A stretch of 64,000 bases of DNA from Candidatus Parcubacteria bacterium (GTDB lineage: Bacteria; Patescibacteria; ABY1; UBA1558; GWA2-36-10). Position 1 is the stretch's first letter. Every line of letters starts with the position of its first letter. The stretch is taken from positions 1 through 64,000 of the forward strand of contig JABHSK010000005.1 in NCBI GenBank assembly GCA_018669975.1, read 5' to 3'. Under the pieces are notes generated by a model. It saw only the letters and a program-made list of their open reading frames with translations. It was not told where the DNA came from and ran no database searches. A program made the translations under genes and the position numbers. Below are positions 1 through 7,769 of the stretch, one piece after another.

Positions 1-40
1 TGGTTAACAGCCAACTGCTCTACCACTGAGCTACCTCGGA
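1..40 (-). tRNA. tRNA-Asn (GTT), 3' part cut by window edge
   Basis: Read on the minus strand, the 5' end begins at position 40 with an acceptor strand TCCGAGG, a D-arm of the GCTCAGTGGTAGAGC type and an anticodon loop containing GTT flanked by T33 and A37. The T-arm and 3' acceptor lie outside the window. It is the last gene seen of the leftward tRNA cluster. Confidence 0.9.
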
Positions 41-63
41 ATACTATAGATTTACAGAAAGCT

Positions 64-140
64 TGGTAGCAGGGGGGAGAATTGAACTCCCGACCTCAGG
101 CTTATGAGTCCTGCGCTCTAACCAACTGAGCTACCCTGCC
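64..140 (-). tRNA. tRNA-Met (CAT), elongator type
   Basis: A full 77-nt cloverleaf with encoded CCA (64-66). The acceptor stem GGCAGGG pairs with CCCTGCT (G1-U72), and the anticodon loop is CTCATAA. The 1-72 pair is closed, unlike the initiator tRNA next to it. The last anticodon-stem pair (31-39) is A-G, a mismatch. A CAT anticodon could also belong to the lysidine-modified tRNA-Ile2; the sequence alone does not exclude this. Confidence 0.9.
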
Positions 141-167
141 TAGGGGTATGTATGATAAATAAAATTT

Positions 168-243
168 TGGTAGCGGGGGTCGGACTCGAACCGACGACCT
201 CCAGGTTATGGGCCTGGCGAGCTGCCAACTGCTCTACCCCGCG
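168..243 (-). tRNA. initiator tRNA-fMet (CAT)
   Basis: A 76-nt cloverleaf with encoded CCA. It shows initiator marks: the 1-72 position is unpaired (C1 against U72) and the D-stem has A11-U24. The anticodon stem is CCAGG/CCTGG, so the usual three GC pairs at 29-31/39-41 are AGG:CCU. The anticodon loop is CCCATAA, meaning position 33 is C where almost all tRNAs have U. It has its own promoter at 290-318. Confidence 0.93.
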
Positions 244-289
244 TCGTAAATAAACGTAATTTTTAATGCTCACTTTATAAAGCATCAAA

Positions 290-318
290 AGTATAAAGTA
301 TAATTGCTTTATTGACAA
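290..318 (-). promoter_or_regulatory. promoter for initiator tRNA
   Basis: On the minus strand TTGTCA (318-313) and TATACT (295-290) are separated by 17 bp. They sit in the 78-bp gap between tRNA-Ala and tRNA-fMet, so the initiator, Met and Asn tRNAs can be transcribed independently of the Leu-Ala promoter. Confidence 0.65.
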
Positions 319-321
319 GTG

Positions 322-398
322 TGGTGGACCCAAGGAGACTCGAACTCCTGACCTCTTCCATGCCATGGAAGCGTTCTAGCCAACTGAACTATGGGCCC
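322..398 (-). tRNA. tRNA-Ala (GGC)
   Basis: A 77-nt cloverleaf with encoded CCA. Acceptor strands GGGCCCA and TGGGTCC give the G3-U70 wobble that is the classic alanine identity element. The anticodon loop ATGGCAT carries GGC. Only one base (399) separates it from tRNA-Leu, so the two are co-transcribed. Confidence 0.95.
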
Positions 399-399
399 T

Positions 400-486
400 T
401 GGTACCGAAGAGAGGACTTGAACCTCCACGGGGTTGCCCCCACTGGATTTTGAGTCCAGCGCGTCTACCAGTTCCGCCACTTCGGC
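400..486 (-). tRNA. tRNA-Leu (CAA)
   Basis: An 87-nt class II tRNA with a long variable arm (GTGGGGGCAACCCCGT) and encoded CCA. The anticodon stem-loop CTGGA-CTCAAAA-TCCAG carries CAA. It is the first gene of the leftward cluster and lies directly after the promoter at 502-530. Confidence 0.95.
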
Positions 487-501
487 TAGTGAACAAACAT
501 G

Positions 502-530
502 ATTGTACAATAAAAATCAATTAAAGTCAA
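502..530 (-). promoter_or_regulatory. promoter of the tRNA cluster
   Basis: On the minus strand TTGACT (530-525), a 17-bp spacer and TACAAT (507-502), placed 15 bp before the first base of tRNA-Leu. The same TTGACT-17-TACAAT form appears before the ATP synthase operon. Confidence 0.75.
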
Positions 531-560
531 TAGATAAAACCATTGTTTTTCCTTGGTAAA

Positions 561-589
561 TTGACAATATTAATTTTATTATATAATAT
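561..589 (+). promoter_or_regulatory. promoter of the Clp-like gene
   Basis: TTGACA at 561-566 followed at 17 bp by TAATAT (584-589); a TATAAT overlaps at 582-587. It would give a leader of about 80 nt before the start at 676. Confidence 0.65.
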
Positions 590-675
590 TAAAAATCGTT
601 TTAGTTCATTTATAAATATCCTAATATAATTATTTCAAACAGACTTTGACCCAAAAACGTCTAAGGAGGACGAAA

Positions 676-1911
676 ATGCAGATGGAGCCATTGAAAAGGC
701 CAAAGCCGAACGGTGAATTAGCGCATATTAGTGCAAGGATGAAAAAATCGATTATCGGACAAGATTCGGTAGTTGATAAGATAGTCGATGCAATGGGTCG
801 TTTTACGGCTGGCATGTCCAATCCTGAAGGACCGTTGCTTAATATGCTTTTCTTGGGACCTACTGGTGTAGGCAAGACAGAGACTGTCAGGGTTTTATCC
901 GACGTTTTATTTGGGCACCGACGTGCTTTTACCAAGGTTGCTTGTGAAGAATATGCAGCGCATTATAATATTTCTAAGCTTTTGGGTTCTCCGCCTGGTT
1001 ATGTTGGTGGTGAGATTCGTCCTATCTTGGCGCAGGAAAACATAGATCGTCATCATCTCAAGGCTCGAGAGAATCAGAGCGGTATGGTTACTCGGACTGG
1101 CAGTAGGCTGGCCGATTTGTTTCCACCTGAAGCTGAAAAAAATCTATCTCTTATTCTTTTTGATGAAATTGAAAAAGGGCATCCCAAGCTGTGGAATACT
1201 CTACTCGGTGCTTTGGAAGACGGTGTCTTGGTACTCGGCAACAATGAGGAAGTTGACTTCCGTAATTCGATTATTATCTGTACTAGCAACATTGGTAGTC
1301 GTGCTCTGAGTGAGCGGCTTTCCAATAGCAATATTGGTTTTACAACCGACTCCGATAGCGATAAGACTGCTAGTGATATAGAAGCGACAGCTTTGCGTGA
1401 AGCCAAAAAACATTTTCCGATTGAATGGCTCAATCGGATGAATGAAATTATCTCTTTTCATCCTTTGGATAGAGAGCAGATGTTCAAGATTGCTAGAATT
1501 TTGATGCACAAGGTTTATGGTCGCTGTCTCATGTTCAAGAATTGCCCTTTTCTGTTAGAAGCAACCGACGAAGCAATGTGGCATTTGGTAGAATCTGGTA
1601 GCGACAAAGTTATGGGCGCCCGCCCATTACGTAATTTCATAGAGCAAGAGGTGGTCACACCCATTTCGCATTATATCAATGGAGAGGTAATCCAAAAGGG
1701 AGACTTGGTCTCCTTGGGTGTTGATGATAGCGGATTAGTCTTTACCAGAGTTCAGGGTATGTCTAGTCAGGATGACCTTGATAGAATGAAAAGCTCGTTG
1801 GAGTCTCGGTGGCTAGCGACTGATCTAGGCGTCAAAGACTCTACTGGAGAAAAGAAGAAGTTGCCTGCCAAGGAAGAAGGTGGAGTAATTAGGGCTCAAG
1901 AGCCCGATTAG
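676..1911 (+). CDS. single-ring Clp/HSP100-type AAA+ ATPase
   Basis: A 411-residue protein resembling the second (D2) AAA+ domain of ClpA/B/C standing alone. Visible parts in order: Walker A GPTGVGKT (about residues 61-68), an aromatic pore loop GYVGG (about 108-112), Walker B LILFDE (about 159-164), an arginine finger in WLNRMNEI, and the sensor-2 motif GARPLR (about 314). An unusual stretch of about 40 residues separates the pore loop from Walker B. There is no N-domain, no ClpX zinc domain and no D1. The start is ATG 676, six bases after AAGGAGG (663-669), a strong SD that is rare in this window; an upstream in-frame TTG at 646 is not needed. The gene stands alone between its own promoter and terminator. 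Likely a protein unfoldase or chaperone; the partner is unknown. Confidence 0.85.
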   Translation: MQMEPLKRPKPNGELAHISARMKKSIIGQDSVVDKIVDAMGRFTAGMSNPEGPLLNMLFLGPTGVGKTETVRVLSDVLFGHRRAFTKVACEEYAAHYNISKLLGSPPGYVGGEIRPILAQENIDRHHLKARENQSGMVTRTGSRLADLFPPEAEKNLSLILFDEIEKGHPKLWNTLLGALEDGVLVLGNNEEVDFRNSIIICTSNIGSRALSERLSNSNIGFTTDSDSDKTASDIEATALREAKKHFPIEWLNRMNEIISFHPLDREQMFKIARILMHKVYGRCLMFKNCPFLLEATDEAMWHLVESGSDKVMGARPLRNFIEQEVVTPISHYINGEVIQKGDLVSLGVDDSGLVFTRVQGMSSQDDLDRMKSSLESRWLATDLGVKDSTGEKKKLPAKEEGGVIRAQEPD

Positions 1912-1919
1912 GATATATG

Positions 1920-1947
1920 GCGTGTCTCAGAGGAGACACGCTTTTTT
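1920..1947 (+). terminator. intrinsic terminator
   Basis: A perfect 9-bp stem GCGTGTCTC / GAGACACGC with loop AGAG, followed by six Ts. It ends the Clp-like gene. Confidence 0.9.
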
Positions 1948-2031
1948 ATTTGGGTGAATATTTAGCCTATGTTATAATAATAATGTAAGGATCTTTATAA
2001 AACCATAGCTATAAATCATTAAAAAAAGCTT

Positions 2032-2307
2032 ATGGCTAAACATTTCAACATAAAAATACAGGGTCGCGTGCATGGGATTGGTTTGCGCCACTTTCTTAGT
2101 AAAAAGGCAGAAGAACTAGGTATTTGTGGTTTTGTTAGCAATCAAGCAGACGGATCAGTCTATGTGGAAGCTGAGGGGCAGGAGGATATTTTACAAGAAT
2201 TTTGCAATTTTTGTAAAAAGGGGAATGCCTGGTCTAAGGTCACGGATGTCGATATTAAAAAAGATGCACTGAAAGATTTTACAGATTTTTCTATTATAGT
2301 TGAATAA
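2032..2307 (+). CDS. acyP: acylphosphatase
   Basis: 91 residues, the usual size of the family, which hydrolyses the carboxyl-phosphate bond of acyl phosphates in the cytosol. The phosphate-binding loop reads GRVHGIGLRHF with the catalytic Arg at about residue 19, and the second motif GFVSNQADGSV supplies the catalytic Asn at about 37. The histidine in VHG replaces the more usual Gln. No close SD. It is followed by the mscS-like gene. Confidence 0.92.
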   Translation: MAKHFNIKIQGRVHGIGLRHFLSKKAEELGICGFVSNQADGSVYVEAEGQEDILQEFCNFCKKGNAWSKVTDVDIKKDALKDFTDFSIIVE

Positions 2308-2374
2308 AGATGGTTTGTTTTTTGGGCACCTTTTTGATATCATAAGTATAATCATAATATTAATTATAAAAATT

Positions 2375-3442
2375 ATGGAATTTTTTGAGCAATTTAAAAA
2401 TGTATCCTTTTGGGGGAATACAGGCTATGAATATTTTCTAGCCTTTGCAATTTTTGTAGGCCTACTTATTGTCCTAAAGGTTTTTCAGGTTATTATTTTA
2501 TCTCATCTACATAAATTAGCCCTTAAGACACAGACAGATATAGATGACATGCTGATAGAAGTTTTTAAAAAGATAAAACCACCATTTTATCTTTTTGTGT
2601 CAGTTTATTTTAGCATCAAAATATTAAATGTATCCGATCTGTTTAATAAGGTGTTGCTAGTCTTATTTTTGATAGCGATTGTTTTTGAGGTGGTGCATGC
2701 TATTGAGAGGGTATTAGATTTTGTGATTAGAAAATATTTAGAAAGAACCCAGGAAGAGGGAGAGGACAATCAACATTCAGAATCCATGATAAATTTACTT
2801 AAGATAATCGTTAAGATTATTTTATGGGTTATGGGATTCTTGCTTATCTTATCCAATCTTGGTGTCAACATAACGTCACTCGTGGCTGGTATGGGTATTG
2901 GTGGTATCGCTATTGCTCTAGCCCTGCAGAATGTTCTTAGTGATTTGTTTTCCGCTTTTTCTATCTATATAGATAAACCATTTAAAGTTGGTGATCATAT
3001 TAAAATTGGTACAGATCGTGGTATGGTGGAAAAGATTGGCATGAAGAGTACTAGAATTAGAACTCTACAGGGTGAGCAGTTGATAGTTTCAAATAAAGAA
3101 TTAACCAGTGTTAGAATTCAGAATTTTAGGCGCATGGAAGAAAGACGAGTTAGTTTCCGATTGGGCGTCACCTATGATACACCACATAAAAAACTAGAGG
3201 CCATTCCAGGTTTTATGGAAGAGATCGCCAACAAGGTAGACCTAGTAAAATTTAATCGTTCTTTCTTTGTAGAATATGATGATTCTAGTCTTATTTTTGA
3301 AACAGTGATTTTTGTGTCTTCTAAGGAAATGCAAGATTATCTAGAATCCATGCAGGAGATCAATTTGGCTATCTATAAGAAGTTCGAACAGGAAAAAATA
3401 GAGTTTGCCTATCCTACGCAGACTATTCATGTGAACAAATAA
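2375..3442 (+). CDS. MscS-family mechanosensitive channel
   Basis: A membrane protein of 355 residues. Hydrophobic segments near residues 15-40, 70-95 and 135-180 are followed by the pore helix GMGIGGIAIALALQNV leading into SAFSIYIDKPFKVGDHI, the hallmark of MscS-type channels, then a beta domain and a C-terminal alpha/beta part. The channel opens under membrane tension to release solutes on osmotic downshift. The ORF extends back to a TTG at 2300 overlapping acyP, but ATG 2375 gives a normal amino end. The stop overlaps the next start as TAATG. Confidence 0.88.
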   Translation: MEFFEQFKNVSFWGNTGYEYFLAFAIFVGLLIVLKVFQVIILSHLHKLALKTQTDIDDMLIEVFKKIKPPFYLFVSVYFSIKILNVSDLFNKVLLVLFLIAIVFEVVHAIERVLDFVIRKYLERTQEEGEDNQHSESMINLLKIIVKIILWVMGFLLILSNLGVNITSLVAGMGIGGIAIALALQNVLSDLFSAFSIYIDKPFKVGDHIKIGTDRGMVEKIGMKSTRIRTLQGEQLIVSNKELTSVRIQNFRRMEERRVSFRLGVTYDTPHKKLEAIPGFMEEIANKVDLVKFNRSFFVEYDDSSLIFETVIFVSSKEMQDYLESMQEINLAIYKKFEQEKIEFAYPTQTIHVNK

Positions 3443-4206
3443 TGAGCGAGTTAAAAATATTATGTTGGAACGTCAATGGCATTAGAGCTGTCATTCGCAA
3501 AGGTTTTCTAGATTTTCTCAAAAAACAAAAACCTGACATTTTATGTATTCAGGAAATAAAAATATCAGACACTGCTCGACATGAGCAGCAGTTTGATTTT
3601 CCTGGCTATCAGGAGTTTTGGAACTCAGCTCAGCGACCAGGTTATAGTGGTACAGCCATTTTAGTTAAAGATGGGATTAAGGTTAATTATTTAGATAGCT
3701 TATCCTGGGATGACGAGGGTCGTGTACAAATTTTAGATGTAGGTAAATATTATTTAGTGAATATTTATTTTCCTAATGCTAATCATGAATTGTCACGTTT
3801 AGATTTCAAAATAAAGTTCTCTGATAAATTATTACTTCATCTTAAAAAATTGGAAAAGAAAAAGCCACTGATAATTACCGGTGATTATAATGTGGCTCAC
3901 AATGAAATTGATTTAGCTAGGCCTAAGCCAAATGTTGGTAATCCAGGCTTTACAGCTGAAGAGAGGGCTTGGATGAATAAGTTTTTAGGCAAAGGTTTTA
4001 AGGATACATTTCGTGAGTTGCATCCCAATAAAATACAGTATTCTTGGTGGAGTTATCGAGCTAACGCTCGTGTTAATAATGTTGGTTGGCGGATAGATTA
4101 TTTTTGCGTGTCTAATAAAATATTAAAAAAAATAAGGCGAGCTTATATACTGGATAAAATTTTAGGATCAGATCATGCGCCTGTAGGTATAGAAATTGAT
4201 GAATAA
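3442..4206 (+). CDS. xth: exodeoxyribonuclease III
   Basis: 254 residues, typical for Xth/ExoA AP endonucleases of base-excision repair, which cut DNA 5' of abasic sites and degrade 3' ends. Motifs in order: ILCWNVNGIRA (residues 6-16), the metal-binding Glu in CIQEIK, GDYNVAH with the active-site Asp/Asn, RIDYFCVS, and the terminal GSDHAPVG with catalytic Asp-His. Coupled to the mscS-like gene by a one-base overlap, and ends at a bidirectional terminator. Confidence 0.95.
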   Translation: MSELKILCWNVNGIRAVIRKGFLDFLKKQKPDILCIQEIKISDTARHEQQFDFPGYQEFWNSAQRPGYSGTAILVKDGIKVNYLDSLSWDDEGRVQILDVGKYYLVNIYFPNANHELSRLDFKIKFSDKLLLHLKKLEKKKPLIITGDYNVAHNEIDLARPKPNVGNPGFTAEERAWMNKFLGKGFKDTFRELHPNKIQYSWWSYRANARVNNVGWRIDYFCVSNKILKKIRRAYILDKILGSDHAPVGIEIDE

Positions 4207-4207
4207 A

Positions 4208-4231
4208 AAAACTGCCTTTTAGGCAGTTTTT
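4208..4231. terminator. bidirectional terminator
   Basis: The stem ACTGCC / GGCAGT is flanked by an A-run on the left and a T-run on the right. It serves both xth (+) and the convergent gene ending at 4232 (-). Confidence 0.85.
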
Positions 4232-5356
4232 TTAATAAATGTAATCTGGATAATAATTTCTGGCATTCCACAATAGCCAGCCCTCGGTAGTCTCAGCTGC
4301 TTCGCTGGCATCAGCCTGGGCGTCTATTTTAGCCTTATCATAAATAGCTCGAATATTGAAGGCCTGCAGCCAAGGTCTAAGTTTAGCTTTTTTATCTTTC
4401 ATAGTTGAAGAGCTGATATCTAAGCCATAGGATATGACAGCACCAGGGTGTTCAGCTGAATTACTAAAGCCTAGATAGTTGAGTGGGTAGTGTGACGGAT
4501 ACATCATCGGGCAGACATAATCAAAATGATCAGCGGCATCTGCTAGTATTTGACCAATATTAAGATCATATTCATCATCAGTATGGTCAAGTACTAGTCC
4601 AAAGGTGTCTATGGAGATAGTAGTTAGGTCAGATAAATTTTCATCTAGATAGGCAAAAAACTTTTTCATCATACTAGCCTTTGTCTCTTCCCGGGGTATT
4701 TGATAATCAACAATGGCCATATTGCCATCGCTGGGATAGCGCATATAGTCAAAATTTATTTCATCAAAACCTAATTCAGTAGCTTCTTTGGCAATAGCCA
4801 GGTTATATTCCCAAACTTCTTTCTTTCCTGGATCGAGCCAAGCTAGACCATTCTTGTCATGCCAAATATTACCCCCGGTAGTTTTCATAGCCAGATTGGG
4901 TTTGGCATTGGCCAGGACTGGATCTTGAAAGACAGTCTGACGGGCGATGACATAAATATCTGCTTGATGGAACTCATCGATGATTTGTTTGATGTCTGGC
5001 ATTCGAACTCTAATGGCATCAATCTCAATTAGGTCTTCTAATTGGCTGTCATAGAGTATGTAGCCAGAATAATCTTTGATATCTATTACCACAGTATTAA
5101 TTCTGCCGGTTTTCATCTTTTCTATTATTGATTGTCGGAAGGCGACATTGCCAGTTGAATAGGCCGTTAGATAAATACCGCGAACATAATCGGGATGATA
5201 TGATTTTTTAGTAACAACATCTGGCTTATCATTATTAGCTACAGGATATGGTCGAGTATTGCTAGCTGGCATATTATAGTTGAACAACAAAACAACAATA
5301 GTTGTCACTACGTATAAGGTAAGATAACTAAATATATTTTTTTCTGTTTTAGTCAT
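4232..5356 (-). CDS. DUF4015 putative glycoside hydrolase, membrane-anchored
   Basis: 374 residues. A transmembrane segment at about 10-26 (YLTLYVVTTIVVLLF) acts as a signal anchor. It is followed by a domain matching the DUF4015 / COG1306 family, a TIM-barrel glycosidase-like fold: YVRGIYLTAYS, VVIDIKDYSG, VIARQTVFQD, GFDEINFDYMRYP and VCPMMYPSHY are recognisable. Acidic residues in IDIKDY and NFDYMRYP are likely catalytic. It is probably surface-exposed and acts on envelope or environmental glycans. The -10 box lies only 8 bp upstream of the ATG, so the mRNA may have almost no leader. Confidence 0.8.
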   Translation of the reverse strand: MTKTEKNIFSYLTLYVVTTIVVLLFNYNMPASNTRPYPVANNDKPDVVTKKSYHPDYVRGIYLTAYSTGNVAFRQSIIEKMKTGRINTVVIDIKDYSGYILYDSQLEDLIEIDAIRVRMPDIKQIIDEFHQADIYVIARQTVFQDPVLANAKPNLAMKTTGGNIWHDKNGLAWLDPGKKEVWEYNLAIAKEATELGFDEINFDYMRYPSDGNMAIVDYQIPREETKASMMKKFFAYLDENLSDLTTISIDTFGLVLDHTDDEYDLNIGQILADAADHFDYVCPMMYPSHYPLNYLGFSNSAEHPGAVISYGLDISSSTMKDKKAKLRPWLQAFNIRAIYDKAKIDAQADASEAAETTEGWLLWNARNYYPDYIY

Positions 5357-5364
5357 ATATTGAC

Positions 5365-5393
5365 ATTATATACTAAAAAATTAAGCCTGGAAA
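5365..5393 (-). promoter_or_regulatory. promoter of the DUF4015 gene
   Basis: On the minus strand TTTCCA (5393-5388), 17 bp, TATAAT (5370-5365); the ATG begins 8 bp later. The divergent promoter at 5400-5428 lies right next to it. Confidence 0.55.
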
Positions 5394-5399
5394 ATACAG

Positions 5400-5428
5400 T
5401 TGATTAATTATAGTATTTTCACTACAAT
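5400..5428 (+). promoter_or_regulatory. promoter of the M23 peptidase gene
   Basis: TTGATT (5400-5405), 17 bp, TACAAT (5423-5428). Only 7 bp separate the -10 box from ATG 5436, so transcription should start at or next to the start codon. This also rules out translation from the TTG at 5400. Confidence 0.7.
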
Positions 5429-5435
5429 ATATACT

Positions 5436-6650
5436 ATGAAATATGTAATTATAGGCATTATTATAGTAAGTGGGCTATTTTTAGCGAGTCGCTTTATTTT
5501 TTTCGATAAAAACGACTTAGATAGCAATTTACAGCACGTAAATGAGGCCAAGGCCGAGCCATTGGATAGGGAGGTTGTAGTTGAGATTGAGTCAGGTAGG
5601 ACATTTTCTGATATCACCGAGGAGGTTGGTATTGGTGGTACTCTGATGCATGAAATTTTAACAGCCTCTGAAGAGGTCTATGATTTAGTCAAAGTTAGGG
5701 TAGGTCGCGAAATGAAGTTTTATTTTGATAAAGAAACTGATGAATTTAAACAGTTGATTTATCCAGTCGATACTGAAGAGGAGCTTTATATTACCGTACA
5801 AGAAGATGCTAGTATTTTAGCTGAACGTAAGACAATAGAGTATGAAATAAGAGTTAAGACTGTCGGCGGTTCAATCGAATCTTCACTTTATGAGTCAGCC
5901 GTTGAGCAGGGAATTGATATTAGAGCAATTATTGATTTGGCAGACGTTTTTGCTTGGACAGTAGACTTTGGTATGGGTATTCGTCAGGGGGACACCTATA
6001 GTTTTATTTTTGAAGAACGATATCGTAACGGCGAGTATATTATGCCAGGGCAAATAATTGCCGCTCGTTTTGTAAACGATGGTAAAAACATAGAGGGTTA
6101 CTACTTTAATGAAGGAGAAGATGAAGAAGGGTTGGTTGTTGATGGGTATTTTGATCTCAATGGTGACTCACTACAAAAAATATTTTTAAAGAATCCAGTC
6201 TCCTTTAAATATATTAGTTCCAACTTTACTACTGGCAGGAGATATGTAGAAGCTTTCAATGTTAGTACTGGTCATAGAGCTATTGATTACGCCGCTGCAG
6301 CTGGTACACCGATTCGAGCTGTGGGTGATGGTCAGGTGACATCTGCTGGTTGGAATAGCAGTGGCTATGGCAACCGTGTTAGCGTCAGGCACAACAGTCT
6401 ATATAGCACTAATTATGCTCATATGAGCAAAATATATGTTAAATATGGACAGCAGGTGCAGCAGGGTGATGTCATTGGCGCTGTTGGCTCCACAGGATTT
6501 TCTACTGGGCCTCATCTTCATTTTGAAATGGTGAAAAGTGGTACCAAGATAAATCCTTTAACTGTTGACTTGCCATCTGACAAGGCTGTATCCGAAGACA
6601 GGTTGGGAGAATTCCAAGAGTATATTAAACAGTGGCAAGTACAATTATAA
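5436..6650 (+). CDS. M23-family peptidoglycan endopeptidase with OapA/LysM-like N-terminal region
   Basis: 404 residues. An N-terminal anchor (MKYVIIGIIIVSGLFLASRF) is followed by an OapA-like domain (about 55-130), a Csd3/MepM-type middle domain (about 135-260) and an M23 metallopeptidase domain at the end. Zinc ligands are visible in TGHRAIDYAAAAGTPI (His and Asp) and GPHLHFEM (the HxH motif), with a further His in NYAHMSK. The layout resembles E. coli MepM and Helicobacter Csd3, which cut peptide cross-bridges in peptidoglycan. It probably acts outside the membrane in wall growth or division. The start is ATG 5436, because the promoter overlaps the earlier TTG. Confidence 0.9.
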   Translation: MKYVIIGIIIVSGLFLASRFIFFDKNDLDSNLQHVNEAKAEPLDREVVVEIESGRTFSDITEEVGIGGTLMHEILTASEEVYDLVKVRVGREMKFYFDKETDEFKQLIYPVDTEEELYITVQEDASILAERKTIEYEIRVKTVGGSIESSLYESAVEQGIDIRAIIDLADVFAWTVDFGMGIRQGDTYSFIFEERYRNGEYIMPGQIIAARFVNDGKNIEGYYFNEGEDEEGLVVDGYFDLNGDSLQKIFLKNPVSFKYISSNFTTGRRYVEAFNVSTGHRAIDYAAAAGTPIRAVGDGQVTSAGWNSSGYGNRVSVRHNSLYSTNYAHMSKIYVKYGQQVQQGDVIGAVGSTGFSTGPHLHFEMVKSGTKINPLTVDLPSDKAVSEDRLGEFQEYIKQWQVQL

Positions 6651-6664
6651 AATTAAATAAAAAT

Positions 6665-6922
6665 ATGAATAATAAACCCTATATCCCACCAAAAAATTTA
6701 CAGAACAAAATGAAGCCAGCTACTACATCAGGAAACGCTGATAAATCAAATTGGACAATGTCCTACCGTTTGCAGGGCATGGCGATTGGTTTGATAGCAG
6801 TGGCAATCTATTGTTATACATATTTACAATATTGGCCAAAAACACTGATAATATCAGCTGGAATTTTCGGATATTTTGCTGGCTGGGTAGTTGGATCTTG
6901 GGCGTATAAGAAAAAAGACTAA
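6665..6922 (+). CDS. small two-helix membrane protein
   Basis: 85 residues, not recognised. A hydrophilic N-terminus of about 37 residues is followed by two hydrophobic segments (GLIAVAIYCYTYLQYW, and TLIISAGIFGYFAGWVVGSW) and a short basic tail YKKKD, so both ends are probably cytoplasmic. An earlier in-frame GTG at 6632 overlaps the peptidase gene; ATG 6665 is preferred. It lies between the M23 peptidase and parA, but a separate promoter before parA makes a link uncertain. Confidence 0.6.
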   Translation: MNNKPYIPPKNLQNKMKPATTSGNADKSNWTMSYRLQGMAIGLIAVAIYCYTYLQYWPKTLIISAGIFGYFAGWVVGSWAYKKKD

Positions 6923-6928
6923 ACATAT

Positions 6929-6957
6929 TTGTTTATTTAGCTCTAATTCTGTATAAT
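6929..6957 (+). promoter_or_regulatory. promoter of parA-parB
   Basis: TTGTTT (6929-6934), 17 bp, TATAAT (6952-6957). A second -10-like TATAGT follows at 6961. The leader before ATG 6981 would be under 20 nt. Confidence 0.6.
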
Positions 6958-6980
6958 TAGTATAGTTTTTAATTTTATTT

Positions 6981-7748
6981 ATGGCGCGAATCATTGCGAT
7001 AGTTAATCAAAAAGGAGGCGTAGGAAAAACCACCACCACCATCAATTTGGCTGCGTGGTTGGCTGAGTTTGGCAAGAAAGTTTTGATTGTCGATGTAGAT
7101 CCGCAGGGCAATGCTTCATCTGGCCTAGGTTTAGATTATAAAAATATAAATAAAAGTATATACGATGTTTTGGTAGATTCTAATACTAGAATCACTGAGG
7201 TCATTAAATCTTACCAGCCAAATTTACATATCTTACCAGCCAATCCTGATTTAGCTGGTGCTAGTATAGATTTAGTAGAACATGATAGTCGGGAGTTTAA
7301 ACTGCAGGAAAATTTGCAGGAAGTGATAGATCTTTACGATTTTATTCTAATAGATAATCCACCGTCACTTGGTTTGTTGACTATTAATGGTTTAGTGGCT
7401 GCTAGAGAGATATTAATTCCAGTGCAGTGTGAATATTATGCTTTGGAAGGTTTATCACAACTTTTAAATACCATTGAGTTAATCCAAAAACATTTGCAAC
7501 CAGATTTGAAAGTATTGGGAGCACTTATGACCATGTACGACAGTCGTAATAAATTATCGTCAGATGTTTTTAATGAATTATATAAACATTTCCCTGCTAA
7601 AATATTTCGAAGTGTAATTCCACGTAATGTTCGTGTGGCGGAATCACCTTCCCATGGTATGCCGCTCAAGGATTATGCTGCCAATTCAGTAGGCTCTAAT
7701 GCTTACAAGCGTTTGGCGCAGGAAGTTATTTTGACAACAACTAGTTAA
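6981..7748 (+). CDS. parA: ParA/Soj chromosome-partitioning ATPase
   Basis: 255 residues. A deviant Walker A box KGGVGKTTT with the signature lysine begins at about residue 11, Walker A' reads VLIVDVDPQGNASSGLG, and Walker B reads FILIDNPPSLG. These define the ParA/Soj family, which binds DNA cooperatively with ATP and works with ParB to segregate origins. parB follows after 21 bp, the standard arrangement. No perfect parS site was seen nearby. Confidence 0.95.
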   Translation: MARIIAIVNQKGGVGKTTTTINLAAWLAEFGKKVLIVDVDPQGNASSGLGLDYKNINKSIYDVLVDSNTRITEVIKSYQPNLHILPANPDLAGASIDLVEHDSREFKLQENLQEVIDLYDFILIDNPPSLGLLTINGLVAAREILIPVQCEYYALEGLSQLLNTIELIQKHLQPDLKVLGALMTMYDSRNKLSSDVFNELYKHFPAKIFRSVIPRNVRVAESPSHGMPLKDYAANSVGSNAYKRLAQEVILTTTS

Positions 7749-7769
7749 TAATTATAAATAAAAATAAAA

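Noticed and set aside
118..524. Two ORFs of 82 and 70 codons over the tRNA cluster.
   Set aside because: They run through tRNA genes on both strands and have no independent support.
646..675. Upstream TTG start for the Clp-like gene.
   Set aside because: The AAGGAGG site is placed for ATG 676, and the extra ten residues are not family sequence.
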